A DNA stretch of 64,000 nt from an uncultured Clostridia bacterium (GTDB lineage Bacteria > Bacillota > Clostridia > Oscillospirales > Acutalibacteraceae), in assembly GCA_944384835.1 (NCBI GenBank), contig CALWUU010000002.1, positions 1 through 64,000 of the forward strand, written 5' to 3'. Position 1 is the first letter of the stretch. Every line of letters begins with the position of its first letter. The translations under genes and the position numbers were made by a program. Below, in pieces: positions 1-8,267 of the stretch. Below the pieces are notes generated by a model. The model had not been told where the DNA came from. It was given only the letters and a program-made list of their open reading frames with translations, and did no database searches.

Positions 1-3000
1 ATGTTCGTTTGGTACGGACAGAACAAGGTGTTCAAGCAGAAATTTCTGCTGAACTGGAAGGCGCAACCTTATTGGTACAGCAAAAAGACGGTACTACGTA
101 TATCCAATACGGAGAACTGAAGGTAAAACTAAACAATGCAGACGCGCAAAGCGTCATGGACACATTAAAAGAGATTTTGCCGGAAGGCTCATTGGATATA
201 GACTTGTCTAAGTTGATACCGCAATCCTATATCGATTGGTATGATAGCTTACAACTGGATCAGTTTATCCAAGATATCCAGCAAGGCAATGTGGATGAAA
301 CAACGATAGAGACAGTCTTTAAAATGCTGCAATCCATTGATTCAGTGACAGCAGACGACACTTCCGCTGCCGTTACGGTACAGGTTGGAGAGGATTTGAT
401 TCCAATCCGTGTGACTCATGACGGAACGAGCTTTACAAATGCCTCTGTACAAAATATTTCTCTTCTCAACAGCAAACTGAATATAGAGGTATCGGGAGTC
501 AACATTACCACAGAAACATTGCCGCTGACACAACTGAATGATGCAGAATTTGCAGACGCAAAACAAATTGCTGACTTCATGCCGGCAATTATGGATACGG
601 TAGAAGCAAACCGTTACGAATTTACAGGAAAAGTACAAATTGGTACTGACACAGTAGATGCCGATGTCATAGTGGTTAAAAACGGAACTGGTGCAGACGC
701 ACAGGTTACCACAGAAATTGGCGGAGCTGAGCTGACAGTACAATACATCGATCACACAACTTATGTGCAGTACGGCAACATCAAATTGATGCTGCACGAT
801 GCAGATTTGCAAACAGTGATAGATGAGATTAAAGCAGTGCTTCCGGCAGATACACCAGCATTTGATTTATCATCAATACTGCCTCAGGCATATTTGGATG
901 AAATCGAAGCACTGGGTCTGGAACAGTTTATTGCAGATATGAAGGCAGGCAATATCACTCGGGAATCCATTGCTCCAATTCTGAAGCTTGCCCAGAAACT
1001 GCAAATCCAGGCACAGGAAAATCAAATGTCTGTATCTGCTGAATTGGGCGGAGACAGAATACAGCTGAGTGTAACAAGTCAGAACGGCTTGCTGCATACA
1101 GCGGAACTAAGCGGCTTGACAATAATGGATCAGCCTGCGGTGATTTCTGCTCAAATGAATCGAGTCAATAGTGGTGTTCCGGATATTAAAAATGACGGAA
1201 TCGGTTATGTGAATATAGCAGAAGGCATTGGCTTTGTAAAACCAATTGCGCAGCTGGCAACTGCCGATACCATGGAATTTACGGTAAATGGTATTGCAAG
1301 CGGAAAATTAAATGAAACTCTTTCCGCTAATGTACGGATACAGCGTACAGAAACTGGTGCCAATGCGGAAGTAACTACAACGCTTTACGGACATAACTTA
1401 TCTGTAAAACTCATTGATAATATCACGTATGTAGATTACGCAAATATAAAACTACAATTGAATACAGCGGATATCAATGAGATTGCAGATGAAATTCGTG
1501 GGGTGTTGCCGCCAGACAGTAATTTTGACTTGTCTCAGTTCATACCGCAGTCATACATTGATTTGTTTGAAAATTTTGAGATATTTACATTTATACAAAA
1601 GCTTGACAATATTACAGTGTCTGAGAACCAAATTGGTCTAGATTTAAAATTAAATGATAATGATGTGGTTCATTTCACAGTCAATAAAGATGAAAATCAG
1701 ATGCTTAGTGCCAATGTAAGCGGCTTGCGCATTTATGACAGCGATGTCACCGCAGATATTGCAGTTGCCAATATCAATGAGGTATTTACAATAGAAGCGC
1801 AAGGTACTTATGCGGATGTAAAACAGCTTGCGTATTTTGCCCGCCCGGTTATGAATGCGGTCAACGCCAACAGCTTTAGCTTTGATGCTAATATTGTGCT
1901 GGATGGTACTATGAATATCAATCAGACGGCACATGTGCAGCTTGTTTTGAACAAAGATGAAAACGGTGCAGTACAAAATGCAGATGTTCATGCAACCGCG
2001 GAAATCGAGGGCCGCACTTTGAGCATCAAAGTATTGGGTAATATGACTTATATCCAGTATGGAGATGTGAAGCTGAAATTGGATTCCAACGATATTGATA
2101 CTATTATGGCAAGACTGCGTGACATTCTGCCGGAGGGTACCTTAGGCGACAATGCGGATTTATCCGCAATGCTGCCTGAAGCATATTGGAAATTGATTGA
2201 CAGCTTCACAAATGGAACTGTAAATGCAGAAGAATTCATTGGAAGTATTTCAAATATTTCTGCAACAGATACCACAGCAGGCGCTGATATCCAAATTGGC
2301 GATGATATTGTTTCTGTACAATTAACCAGAAACGGAGAGACTTTGGCAGGAGGCAGTGTGCGAGGTGTTACCGTTGGTGACAATAAGTTAAGCGCAGTTA
2401 TCAGTAACTTATCCACAGATCCTGTGGTGATTGATCCGGTAACGGATCCGGACACCTATTTAAATGTTGCGGAGTTGGTTGATTATGTGGAAGCAGGTAT
2501 GAATTCTTACCAGCAGCTCAACAACCAAATCTTCAATGTAAAAGCAGATTTGAATATCAACGGTCATGAAATAAAATCAACGATTGTAAATAATCAAATT
2601 TATTTGTATTATCATGATACGACCCAATTTAAAGTAGGCGGCGCTCCATATACAGGTATTAAAATGCAGATGGACTACAATGCGCTTTTAGATCTTACAG
2701 TTACCGGTGTGGACTTATTGGAAATTGATTTGCCGGAAGATGTAAGGAAGCATATCTTTGGCGATAGGGTACCTTTGGATACCAGTGTGCTGGATGCTTT
2801 GCCGATTCCTACTTTGGAAGAGCTTCTGGCTTCCAACAATGTAAATGCAAATGTGAATATTCTTGCCTTGATAAAGAATATTCAAGAGCAGGGAGATACT
2901 CTTACAATCACTCTGAATAGCGAAGAACTCTTTGGCGATGCTTCTATGCCTGATACAGTAATTACAGTAACAAAAGCAAATGACGGAACTCAAAATATCA

Positions 3001-3857
3001 TTTCTGCCGTTACAATCGAAAATACAGGCAATACGGATACTTCGATTTCAACTCCTTCAGATGCAAGCAGTTACATGGATATATCTTCGCTGACTACATT
3101 TGCTGATAGTTTGATGAAAACAGCGGATCTAAAACAATATCGAATTTCAGGGACTATTAATGCGAATATGAGCATTATTGGAATTCCGATTAATGCGGAT
3201 ATTCCAATGGATTTCCGTTTAAAACTAAATGAGGATAACACTGTTCAGTCAGCTTATATCAATTTGGATGTACCTTACTTTATCGGCGTGCTTCAGGAAG
3301 ATATGACTGCTAATGTGTATTATCAAGACGGTGTTTTATATTTCCATAGATACTGGGAGACAGGCGTGTTGTTCTGGAAGAAAGATCACCATGAATACAT
3401 AAAATGCACTTTGGATGAATTTATGGCAGATCCAATGAAATATGTTTACTTCTGTACCAACTTTACCAGCATGGTAGAAAATGCAATTAATGACGCCATT
3501 GCAAAGAGTGATCAAAAAGCGGTACGTACAGGAAACATTATGTTTGAAGAGGCTTTAACAGGATTTAACTATAACGGCTCCAATCAATGGACGGTAAATC
3601 TTGATGCGGCGCATTTGATCAACAACTCTGACTTCTCAGACCAAATGTCTATTACAGTAGGAAGAGGAAGCAACGGCATCTTAAACAGCATTAGCTTATC
3701 CACACGTGTACTTGACTTTATTAATTTACAACTGAATAACGGCCAGTTGATAAATGCTGATAAGTCTGATGTGGATATGAGTGTAATTCCTGCAAATTTA
3801 AGCAGTGATCCTAATTACGTATTTGGTGAAATAACCGTTGTGGAAAAAGACAAATAA
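1..3857 (+). CDS. Giant tandem-repeat protein, 5' end missing
   Basis: The frame is already open at the first bases (codons from base 3), so the true start and any signal peptide lie upstream and at least 1284 codons are visible. I do not recognise the family. At least four copies of a unit of about 207-222 residues recur; each has a T-Y-[IV]-x-Y-[GA] core (codons near 96, 759, 1425 and 2046) followed by a Leu/Asp-rich helix ending in an [IL]-P-[QE]-[SA]-Y-like motif. A degenerate fifth copy lies near 2600 and perhaps another near 3320. The protein is acidic, rich in Asn, Asp, Ile and Thr, and contains very little Cys, which suits an extracytoplasmic beta-rich repeat protein. No sortase motif or membrane segment is present at the C-terminus (it ends VVEKDK). 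A strong terminator follows directly. Surface or lipoprotein location is inference. Confidence 0.85.
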   Translation, partial: VRLVRTEQGVQAEISAELEGATLLVQQKDGTTYIQYGELKVKLNNADAQSVMDTLKEILPEGSLDIDLSKLIPQSYIDWYDSLQLDQFIQDIQQGNVDETTIETVFKMLQSIDSVTADDTSAAVTVQVGEDLIPIRVTHDGTSFTNASVQNISLLNSKLNIEVSGVNITTETLPLTQLNDAEFADAKQIADFMPAIMDTVEANRYEFTGKVQIGTDTVDADVIVVKNGTGADAQVTTEIGGAELTVQYIDHTTYVQYGNIKLMLHDADLQTVIDEIKAVLPADTPAFDLSSILPQAYLDEIEALGLEQFIADMKAGNITRESIAPILKLAQKLQIQAQENQMSVSAELGGDRIQLSVTSQNGLLHTAELSGLTIMDQPAVISAQMNRVNSGVPDIKNDGIGYVNIAEGIGFVKPIAQLATADTMEFTVNGIASGKLNETLSANVRIQRTETGANAEVTTTLYGHNLSVKLIDNITYVDYANIKLQLNTADINEIADEIRGVLPPDSNFDLSQFIPQSYIDLFENFEIFTFIQKLDNITVSENQIGLDLKLNDNDVVHFTVNKDENQMLSANVSGLRIYDSDVTADIAVANINEVFTIEAQGTYADVKQLAYFARPVMNAVNANSFSFDANIVLDGTMNINQTAHVQLVLNKDENGAVQNADVHATAEIEGRTLSIKVLGNMTYIQYGDVKLKLDSNDIDTIMARLRDILPEGTLGDNADLSAMLPEAYWKLIDSFTNGTVNAEEFIGSISNISATDTTAGADIQIGDDIVSVQLTRNGETLAGGSVRGVTVGDNKLSAVISNLSTDPVVIDPVTDPDTYLNVAELVDYVEAGMNSYQQLNNQIFNVKADLNINGHEIKSTIVNNQIYLYYHDTTQFKVGGAPYTGIKMQMDYNALLDLTVTGVDLLEIDLPEDVRKHIFGDRVPLDTSVLDALPIPTLEELLASNNVNANVNILALIKNIQEQGDTLTITLNSEELFGDASMPDTVITVTKANDGTQNIISAVTIENTGNTDTSISTPSDASSYMDISSLTTFADSLMKTADLKQYRISGTINANMSIIGIPINADIPMDFRLKLNEDNTVQSAYINLDVPYFIGVLQEDMTANVYYQDGVLYFHRYWETGVLFWKKDHHEYIKCTLDEFMADPMKYVYFCTNFTSMVENAINDAIAKSDQKAVRTGNIMFEEALTGFNYNGSNQWTVNLDAAHLINNSDFSDQMSITVGRGSNGILNSISLSTRVLDFINLQLNNGQLINADKSDVDMSVIPANLSSDPNYVFGEITVVEKDK
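69..2700 (+). repeat. Intragenic protein repeats, period about 207-222 codons
   Basis: Four diverged copies of one protein unit are aligned by the T-Y-x-x-Y core at bases about 96, 759, 1425 and 2046 (spacings 221, 222 and 207 codons), with a weaker fifth copy about 185 codons later. Similarity is at protein level; the DNA has diverged, so the duplications are old. Confidence 0.75.
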
Positions 3858-3863
3858 TGTATC

Positions 3864-3897
3864 AAAAAGTGGTGAGCCATTCGCTCATCACTTTTTT
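3864..3897 (+). terminator. Rho-independent terminator
   Basis: A 14-bp stem (AAAAAGTGGTGAGC with GCTCATCACTTTTT, one G-T pair), a short loop and a T-run lie 7 bases after the stop of the repeat protein. Confidence 0.85.
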
Positions 3898-4070
3898 ATT
3901 TTAGCTGTCATGTTGGAAGAAAAACAAACACATTCTCCGAATATTTCAAGTATTTTGTTCTGAAAAGCAGCATTCAAGTCAATTTATCAGAAATCGTGGA
4001 GATTTTTAGTATATTTCCTGTTCAACATTACAGTATCCAAAGGATAAGTATATATTTCCAATTGTTTTCC

Positions 4071-4099
4071 TTGCTATTTTAAGTAATTTCCTTTACAAT
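4071..4099 (+). promoter_or_regulatory. Candidate promoter for nfnAB
   Basis: TTGCTA, 17 bases, TACAAT, ending 46 bases before the nfnA start. The spacing is ideal and both boxes match sigma-A at four or five positions. The rest of the 3898-4145 gap is AT-rich with nothing else recognisable. Confidence 0.5.
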
Positions 4100-4145
4100 A
4101 AAAATAATGCCTATTTTGGCATATGAGAATGAAGGGGAAATCAAC

Positions 4146-4994
4146 ATGTTTCAAATCGTTGAAAAACGTAGTTTAAATCCTTCAATGACCTTGATGGTTG
4201 TTAAGGCTCCGTATATTGCAAAAAAAGCAAAGGCCGGTCAGTTTATCATTTTGCGTGTTAATGAAAAAGGTGAACGCATTCCTCTGACCATTGCCGATTA
4301 TGACCGTGAAGCCGGAACGGTTACTATTATTTTTCAAATTGTAGGCAAAACTACTATGATGTTGAATCAATTAAACAAAGGCGACGCTATTTTAGATTTT
4401 ATCGGTCCGCTGGGGAAGGCTTCTGAGTTGGAAGGTCATAAACATGCAGCGGTTGTTGGCGGCGGCGCAGGTTGTGCAATTGCATATCCCCAAGCCAAGG
4501 CGCTGCATGCTATGGGAACAACTGTAGATATGATTGCAGGCTTTCGCAATACGGACTTAATTATTTTAGAAGAAGAAATGAAAGCGGCATCTGAACATTT
4601 ATATTTAATGACGGATGACGGCTCTAACGGACATAAAGGCTTTGTAACCAATGCACTGCAAGCGAATATTGATAATGGTGTTTCCTATGATTTGGTAGTT
4701 GCAATTGGTCCTTTGCCAATGATGCGCGCAGTATGTGATTTGACGAAAAAAGCGGGTATCAAGACAATTATCAGTATGAATTCCATTATGATAGACGGAA
4801 CAGGTATGTGCGGCTGCTGCCGTTTGACTGTTGACGGAAAAACAAAATTTGCTTGTGTTGACGGTCCGGATTTTGACGGTCATTTGGTAGATTTTGACGA
4901 AGCTATCAAGAGAAATGCTACTTACAGAAAACAAGAAAGAGAAGCGGCAGAAGAATATAAATGCCGCTTATTTGAGGGTGTTGACAATGCCTAA
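4146..4994 (+). CDS. nfnA: NfnA: small subunit of NADH-dependent ferredoxin:NADP+ oxidoreductase
   Basis: 282 residues, SudB/NfnA family of ferredoxin-NADP reductase-like flavoproteins. In the known NfnAB complex this subunit carries FAD and a [2Fe-2S] cluster, binds NADH, and couples NADH and reduced ferredoxin oxidation to NADP+ reduction by electron bifurcation. An N-terminal FAD-binding barrel (RVNEKGERIPLTI) is followed by a nucleotide fold (AVVGGGAGCAIAYPQA) and a C-terminal Cys cluster (GTGMCGCCRLTV, then FACVDGP). An earlier in-frame ATG exists at 4107, but AAGGGGAAA precedes the ATG at 4146 at normal distance and family members begin here. The next gene overlaps by 8 bases, suggesting translational coupling. 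The related dihydroorotate dehydrogenase electron-transfer subunit (PyrK) is less likely given the partner gene. Confidence 0.9.
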   Translation: MFQIVEKRSLNPSMTLMVVKAPYIAKKAKAGQFIILRVNEKGERIPLTIADYDREAGTVTIIFQIVGKTTMMLNQLNKGDAILDFIGPLGKASELEGHKHAAVVGGGAGCAIAYPQAKALHAMGTTVDMIAGFRNTDLIILEEEMKAASEHLYLMTDDGSNGHKGFVTNALQANIDNGVSYDLVVAIGPLPMMRAVCDLTKKAGIKTIISMNSIMIDGTGMCGCCRLTVDGKTKFACVDGPDFDGHLVDFDEAIKRNATYRKQEREAAEEYKCRLFEGVDNA

Positions 4995-6369
4995 TATGAA
5001 ACCTGATAAAACACCAATGCCTGCGCAAGATCCTATTGTTCGCAGCGGAAATTTTGAAGAAGTGGAGTACGGATATACTCACGAAATGGCACTGGAAGAA
5101 GCGCAAAGATGCTTGCAGTGTAAACATGCGCCATGTATGACAGGATGTCCCGTGCACGTACAAATACCGAATTTTATTAAATGTATTATAGACGGCGATA
5201 TGGATTTGGCTTATGATACCATTCGCCAAACCAGTTCCCTGCCGGCTGTATGCGGTCGAGTATGTCCTCAGGAACGTCAGTGTGAAAAAATATGCGTACG
5301 AGGCATCAAGCATGAAGCGGTAGGCATCGGACGTCTTGAACGATATGTAGCCGACTGGAAAATGAAAAATGGTTCGCTTGAAATCAAAAAAGCAGAGCCA
5401 AACGGTCATAAAGTTGCAATTTTAGGTGCAGGTCCTGCCGGTTTAACCTGTGCAGGCGATTTATGCGCCAAAGGATATGATGTCACTATTTACGAAGCCT
5501 TACATACTGCCGGAGGCGTTTTAATGTACGGTATTCCGGAATTCCGTTTGCCCAAAGAAATTGTACAAAAAGAGATTGACGGCTTACGAGAAAGCGGTGT
5601 AAAAATAGAAACCAATATGGTAATAGGCCGTGTTTTATCCATAGATGAGCTATTTGAAATGGGCTTTGAAGCTGTGTTTATCGGCACAGGTGCGGGATTG
5701 CCGCGTTTTATGAATATACCCGGAGAGGGATTAAGCGGCGTTTATTCTGCAAATGAGTTTTTAACGCGTATTAATTTGATGAAAGCATATTTACATGATT
5801 ACGATACGCCAATTAACCGTCCAAAGTGTGTAGCGGTTATCGGCGGCGGCAATGTTGCGATGGATGCTGCCCGCAGTGCAAAGCGTTTGGGGGCTGAAAA
5901 GGTATATATCGTTTATCGGCGCAGCGAAGCGGAAATGCCGGCTCGTTTGGAAGAAATCCATCATGCGAAAGAAGAAGGGATTATCTTTCAGTTGTTACAT
6001 AACCCGGTTGCGATTCATGGTGATGAAGAAGGTCATGTCACTGCAATTGAATGTGTAAAAATGGAGCTGGGAGAACCGGATGAATCAGGACGGCGTTCCC
6101 CAATTGCAGTGGAAGGCTCCAACTTCAATTTGGAAGTGGATACCGTCATTATGGCAATTGGAAATTCACCAAATCCTTTGATTTGTCAAACAACAGATGG
6201 ATTAGAAGACCGTCGGGGTTGTATTGTGGTGGATGATCACATGAAAACTTCAAGAGAGGGCGTATATGCAGGAGGAGATACAGTAACAGGCGCTGCCACT
6301 GTAATTTTAGCAATGGGAGCAGGCAAAGATGCCGCTGCGGCTATTGATGAATATATTAATTCAAAATAA
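4987..6369 (+). CDS. nfnB: NfnB: large subunit of NADH-dependent ferredoxin:NADP+ oxidoreductase (GltD-like)
   Basis: 460 residues, resembling the small subunit of glutamate synthase. The N-terminal domain holds two sets of Cys ligands for [4Fe-4S] clusters (CLQCKHAPCMTGCP and CGRVCPQERQCEKIC). It is followed by an FAD-binding Rossmann motif (GAGPAGLTCAGDL) and an NADPH-binding motif (GGGNVAMDAARSAKRLG); the C-terminal FAD loop GVYAGGDTVTGAATVILA is present. No glutamate synthase large subunit lies nearby, and pairing with the SudB-like gene directly upstream is the hallmark of NfnAB rather than GltBD. The start at 4987 is chosen because the open frame upstream is inside nfnA. Expected role is balancing NADPH against NADH and ferredoxin in a fermentative anaerobe. 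Confidence 0.9.
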   Translation: MPNMKPDKTPMPAQDPIVRSGNFEEVEYGYTHEMALEEAQRCLQCKHAPCMTGCPVHVQIPNFIKCIIDGDMDLAYDTIRQTSSLPAVCGRVCPQERQCEKICVRGIKHEAVGIGRLERYVADWKMKNGSLEIKKAEPNGHKVAILGAGPAGLTCAGDLCAKGYDVTIYEALHTAGGVLMYGIPEFRLPKEIVQKEIDGLRESGVKIETNMVIGRVLSIDELFEMGFEAVFIGTGAGLPRFMNIPGEGLSGVYSANEFLTRINLMKAYLHDYDTPINRPKCVAVIGGGNVAMDAARSAKRLGAEKVYIVYRRSEAEMPARLEEIHHAKEEGIIFQLLHNPVAIHGDEEGHVTAIECVKMELGEPDESGRRSPIAVEGSNFNLEVDTVIMAIGNSPNPLICQTTDGLEDRRGCIVVDDHMKTSREGVYAGGDTVTGAATVILAMGAGKDAAAAIDEYINSK

Positions 6370-6370
6370 G

Positions 6371-6405
6371 AAAAAGGACGCATATCCTGCGTCCTTTTTC
6401 TTTTG
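6371..6405 (+). terminator. Rho-independent terminator after nfnAB
   Basis: AAAAAGGACGCA and TGCGTCCTTTTT form a 12-bp stem with a 5-base loop followed by CTTTT, one base after the nfnB stop. Confidence 0.9.
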
Positions 6406-6430
6406 GACTTATGCCTTGTCTAAAGAATGC

Positions 6431-6460
6431 GGTATGAAATGGTACTTACTGTCATATGAT
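6431..6460 (+). promoter_or_regulatory. Possible sigma-E-type promoter for spoIVFAB
   Basis: CATATGAT at 6453-6460 fits the sigma-E -10 pattern CATANNNT and lies 19 bases before the spoIVFA start; GGTATGA about 15 bases upstream is a poor -35. The spoIVF operon of Bacillus is sigma-E dependent, which is the main reason to consider it. Confidence 0.3.
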
Positions 6461-6479
6461 AGACAAGGAGGGATTGTTC

Positions 6480-7343
6480 ATGTTCAGGAAGAGAAGAGCA
6501 CCAAGTATGGAAGAATTGCGCGCGCTGGAAGAATTGGATCAAAAATCCAAACCTGCCAGAAGAAATGAATTGATTGATGAATCTGAGACGCAAGCGTCTC
6601 CAATTATAGAAGAAGAGGAAACAGAAAATGAAGAGCAGGAAGAGAAGAAAAAAGACCGTAAAACAGGAAATTTACTGCGGAGTCGGTTTCTGATCTCCAT
6701 TCAGGTGGGAGCATGTCTGATGATTTTGGTTGCTGCTTTGGGAATACGTTTGTTTGGAGGATCAGTTTATGAAACAGTAAAAAGATGGTATGTAGGTTCT
6801 ATTAATGAATCTATTATGGTAAATGTCACGAAAGATGATTTGCTGGAGATGTTCCGGAATACTTCTTCGGTTTCTGATACGGAAATAGCGCAGACAGGAG
6901 CGAAGCCTCAGACGAATACATTGGCGGTTACATACGGCAAAAATCAAGAAGGACCTGTGACACTGTCTGTGTTGTTAAAGTCTCCTGTTGCCAATGGAAC
7001 GATTTCATCTGCTTTTGGAGAAAGAGACGGTAAATTTCATCAAGGATTGGACATTGCTTCTGATATAGATGCGCCGATTACGGCTTCTTTAACAGGGACT
7101 GTAAAAGAAGCCGGAGAAAATGATTCCTATGGAAAATATGTTTTGCTTGACCATGGAAGCGGTATTGAAACACTTTATGCACATTGTAATTCCGTTTCTG
7201 TCCAGCAAGGAGACCATGTAAATATGGGAGATGAAATTGCGAAAGTCGGAAGCACAGGGGATTCTTCCGGTCCTCATGTTCATTTGGAATTGTTGATTGA
7301 CGGCACTCCATATAATCCCCAGACGGTGTTGCAGAAATCATGA
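6480..7343 (+). CDS. spoIVFA: SpoIVFA-like membrane protein with LytM (M23) domain
   Basis: 287 residues: a charged, Glu-rich N-terminal cytosolic region (1-70), one membrane span (about 71-91), a linker, and a C-terminal M23/LytM domain (about 165-287). In Bacillus, SpoIVFA anchors and regulates the SpoIVFB protease in the outer forespore membrane. Here all four expected zinc ligands and the accessory His are present (H187, D191, H235, and H266-V-H268), whereas the Bacillus LytM domain is regarded as degenerate, so peptidase activity cannot be excluded. AAGGAGGG at 6465-6472 fixes the ATG at 6480 over an in-frame ATG at 6456. The spoIVFB gene overlaps its end by 4 bases. The alternative reading is a SpoIIQ-type M23 protein, but the neighbour argues for SpoIVFA. 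Confidence 0.8.
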   Translation: MFRKRRAPSMEELRALEELDQKSKPARRNELIDESETQASPIIEEEETENEEQEEKKKDRKTGNLLRSRFLISIQVGACLMILVAALGIRLFGGSVYETVKRWYVGSINESIMVNVTKDDLLEMFRNTSSVSDTEIAQTGAKPQTNTLAVTYGKNQEGPVTLSVLLKSPVANGTISSAFGERDGKFHQGLDIASDIDAPITASLTGTVKEAGENDSYGKYVLLDHGSGIETLYAHCNSVSVQQGDHVNMGDEIAKVGSTGDSSGPHVHLELLIDGTPYNPQTVLQKS

Positions 7344-7951
7344 ATTTTCAAATCAAACAATGTGAAATTAAAATTGAATATTTATTTTTTGCTGTTATTG
7401 TATTTTTATTATTTACAGATACAACCGGCGCAGCTTTGCTTGGCATTGCTGCAACCGTGCTCCATGAAGGAGGACATCTGGTAATGATGCTTCTGCTGGA
7501 CGGTTCTGTTAAAGCTGTTCGTTTTCACGCGTTTGGTGTGGATATTGAAGAAACAGGAAGAGAAAGCCGAAGTTATTGGTCAGATGCATTGGTTGCTTTG
7601 TCGGGTCCTTTTGCAAATATGATTTTTTGTGTGGCATCGGCAGTGTTATATTATTTTTGGCCCAACTATTTGGTTTGGGAATTTATTTTTGTTAACAGCA
7701 CAATTGCTTGGTTTAATATACTGCCTGTGGAAGCTTTGGACGGAGGACAGGCGCTTTATGCACTGCTGTGCAATAAATTTTCTCAGAAAACATCCGAAAC
7801 CATTGTTGCTGTTGTATCTTTTTTTGCATTGCTCCCTGTGGCAATGATTGGATTTTTTATGCTTTTGCAGTCAAAACACAATTTTACTTTGTTTTTTATC
7901 AGTATTTATCTTATGGTTTTGTTGGTTTTAAAACGCGGACGTTTTTTTTAG
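7340..7951 (+). CDS. spoIVFB: SpoIVFB-like intramembrane zinc metalloprotease (M50)
   Basis: 203 residues, highly hydrophobic, with several membrane spans. The site-2 protease zinc motif HEGGH (H42-E43-x-x-H46) and the conserved Asp of NILPVEALDGG (D134) match the SpoIVFB/M50B family. In Bacillus this enzyme cleaves pro-sigma-K in the mother cell during sporulation. It is shorter than Bacillus SpoIVFB (about 288 residues) because the C-terminal CBS domain is absent, as in many clostridial homologues. It overlaps spoIVFA as ATGA, so the two are probably translated together. The last codons contain a small AAAACG/CGTTTT hairpin followed by eight T residues overlapping the stop. Confidence 0.85.
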   Translation: MNFQIKQCEIKIEYLFFAVIVFLLFTDTTGAALLGIAATVLHEGGHLVMMLLLDGSVKAVRFHAFGVDIEETGRESRSYWSDALVALSGPFANMIFCVASAVLYYFWPNYLVWEFIFVNSTIAWFNILPVEALDGGQALYALLCNKFSQKTSETIVAVVSFFALLPVAMIGFFMLLQSKHNFTLFFISIYLMVLLVLKRGRFF

Positions 7952-7952
7952 A

Positions 7953-8140
7953 TTTTATATTGTGCTCTTGGTAAAAATCATGTGGTTCCAGCCTTAGCTA
8001 TGCTCAATACGCTGGTGATTGTCAGAGTGTTTTATTCCTTAGCAGTTAGAAACTGCTAAGCGATTGTTTACGCAATAACACTTGGTAATAACAGCAAAAT
8101 TAAAATTTTGGCTATTAACTAGAACGTTGTAACAATTATA
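7953..8140 (+). ncRNA. Hairpin-rich intergenic stretch, possible structured RNA
   Basis: There is no ORF here. Several stems can be drawn: CCAGC with GCTGG (7988-8014); an outer stem AGTGTTTTATT with AATAACACT (about 8025-8083) enclosing a perfect 10-bp hairpin CTTAGCAGTT/AACTGCTAAG (8038-8060) and a small GCG/CGC hairpin; and a TAATA...AAAAT/ATTTT...TATTA hairpin (about 8086-8117). I do not recognise a known RNA family. It could be an uncharacterised small RNA, the 3' end of the spoIVFB transcript, or a degraded element. Confidence 0.3.
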
Positions 8141-8144
8141 AGTT

Positions 8145-8167
8145 AAAAATTGCGAAGCAATTTTTCT
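8145..8167 (+). terminator. Terminator-like hairpin overlapping a promoter
   Basis: AAAAATTGC, loop GAA, GCAATTTTT: a perfect 9-bp stem with a T-rich 3' side and trailing CTT. It covers the -35 box of the next promoter, so termination of upstream transcripts and start of the next unit share the same bases. Confidence 0.55.
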
Positions 8168-8178
8168 TATGTTATAAT
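8150..8178 (+). promoter_or_regulatory. Promoter for the radical SAM/DUF2344 pair
   Basis: TTGCGA, 17 bases, TATAAT with TATGT directly before the -10 (extended -10). Confidence 0.6.
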
Positions 8179-8267
8179 ACAACAGTATATGATATATCTA
8201 TTTTCCGTAAGATCGGATGAAAGGATTGGATTTAGCTGCAATATTTGCAACTGAATTAAGAAAAACT

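Noticed and set aside
342-3000. Several minus-strand ORFs of 70-156 codons inside the repeat protein
   Set aside because: They lie antisense to a clear long gene, have no ribosome sites and show odd amino-acid composition; they are shadows of the coding strand.
4987-6369. Glutamate synthase small subunit (GltD)
   Set aside because: No large subunit is present and the SudB-like partner directly upstream points to NfnAB.
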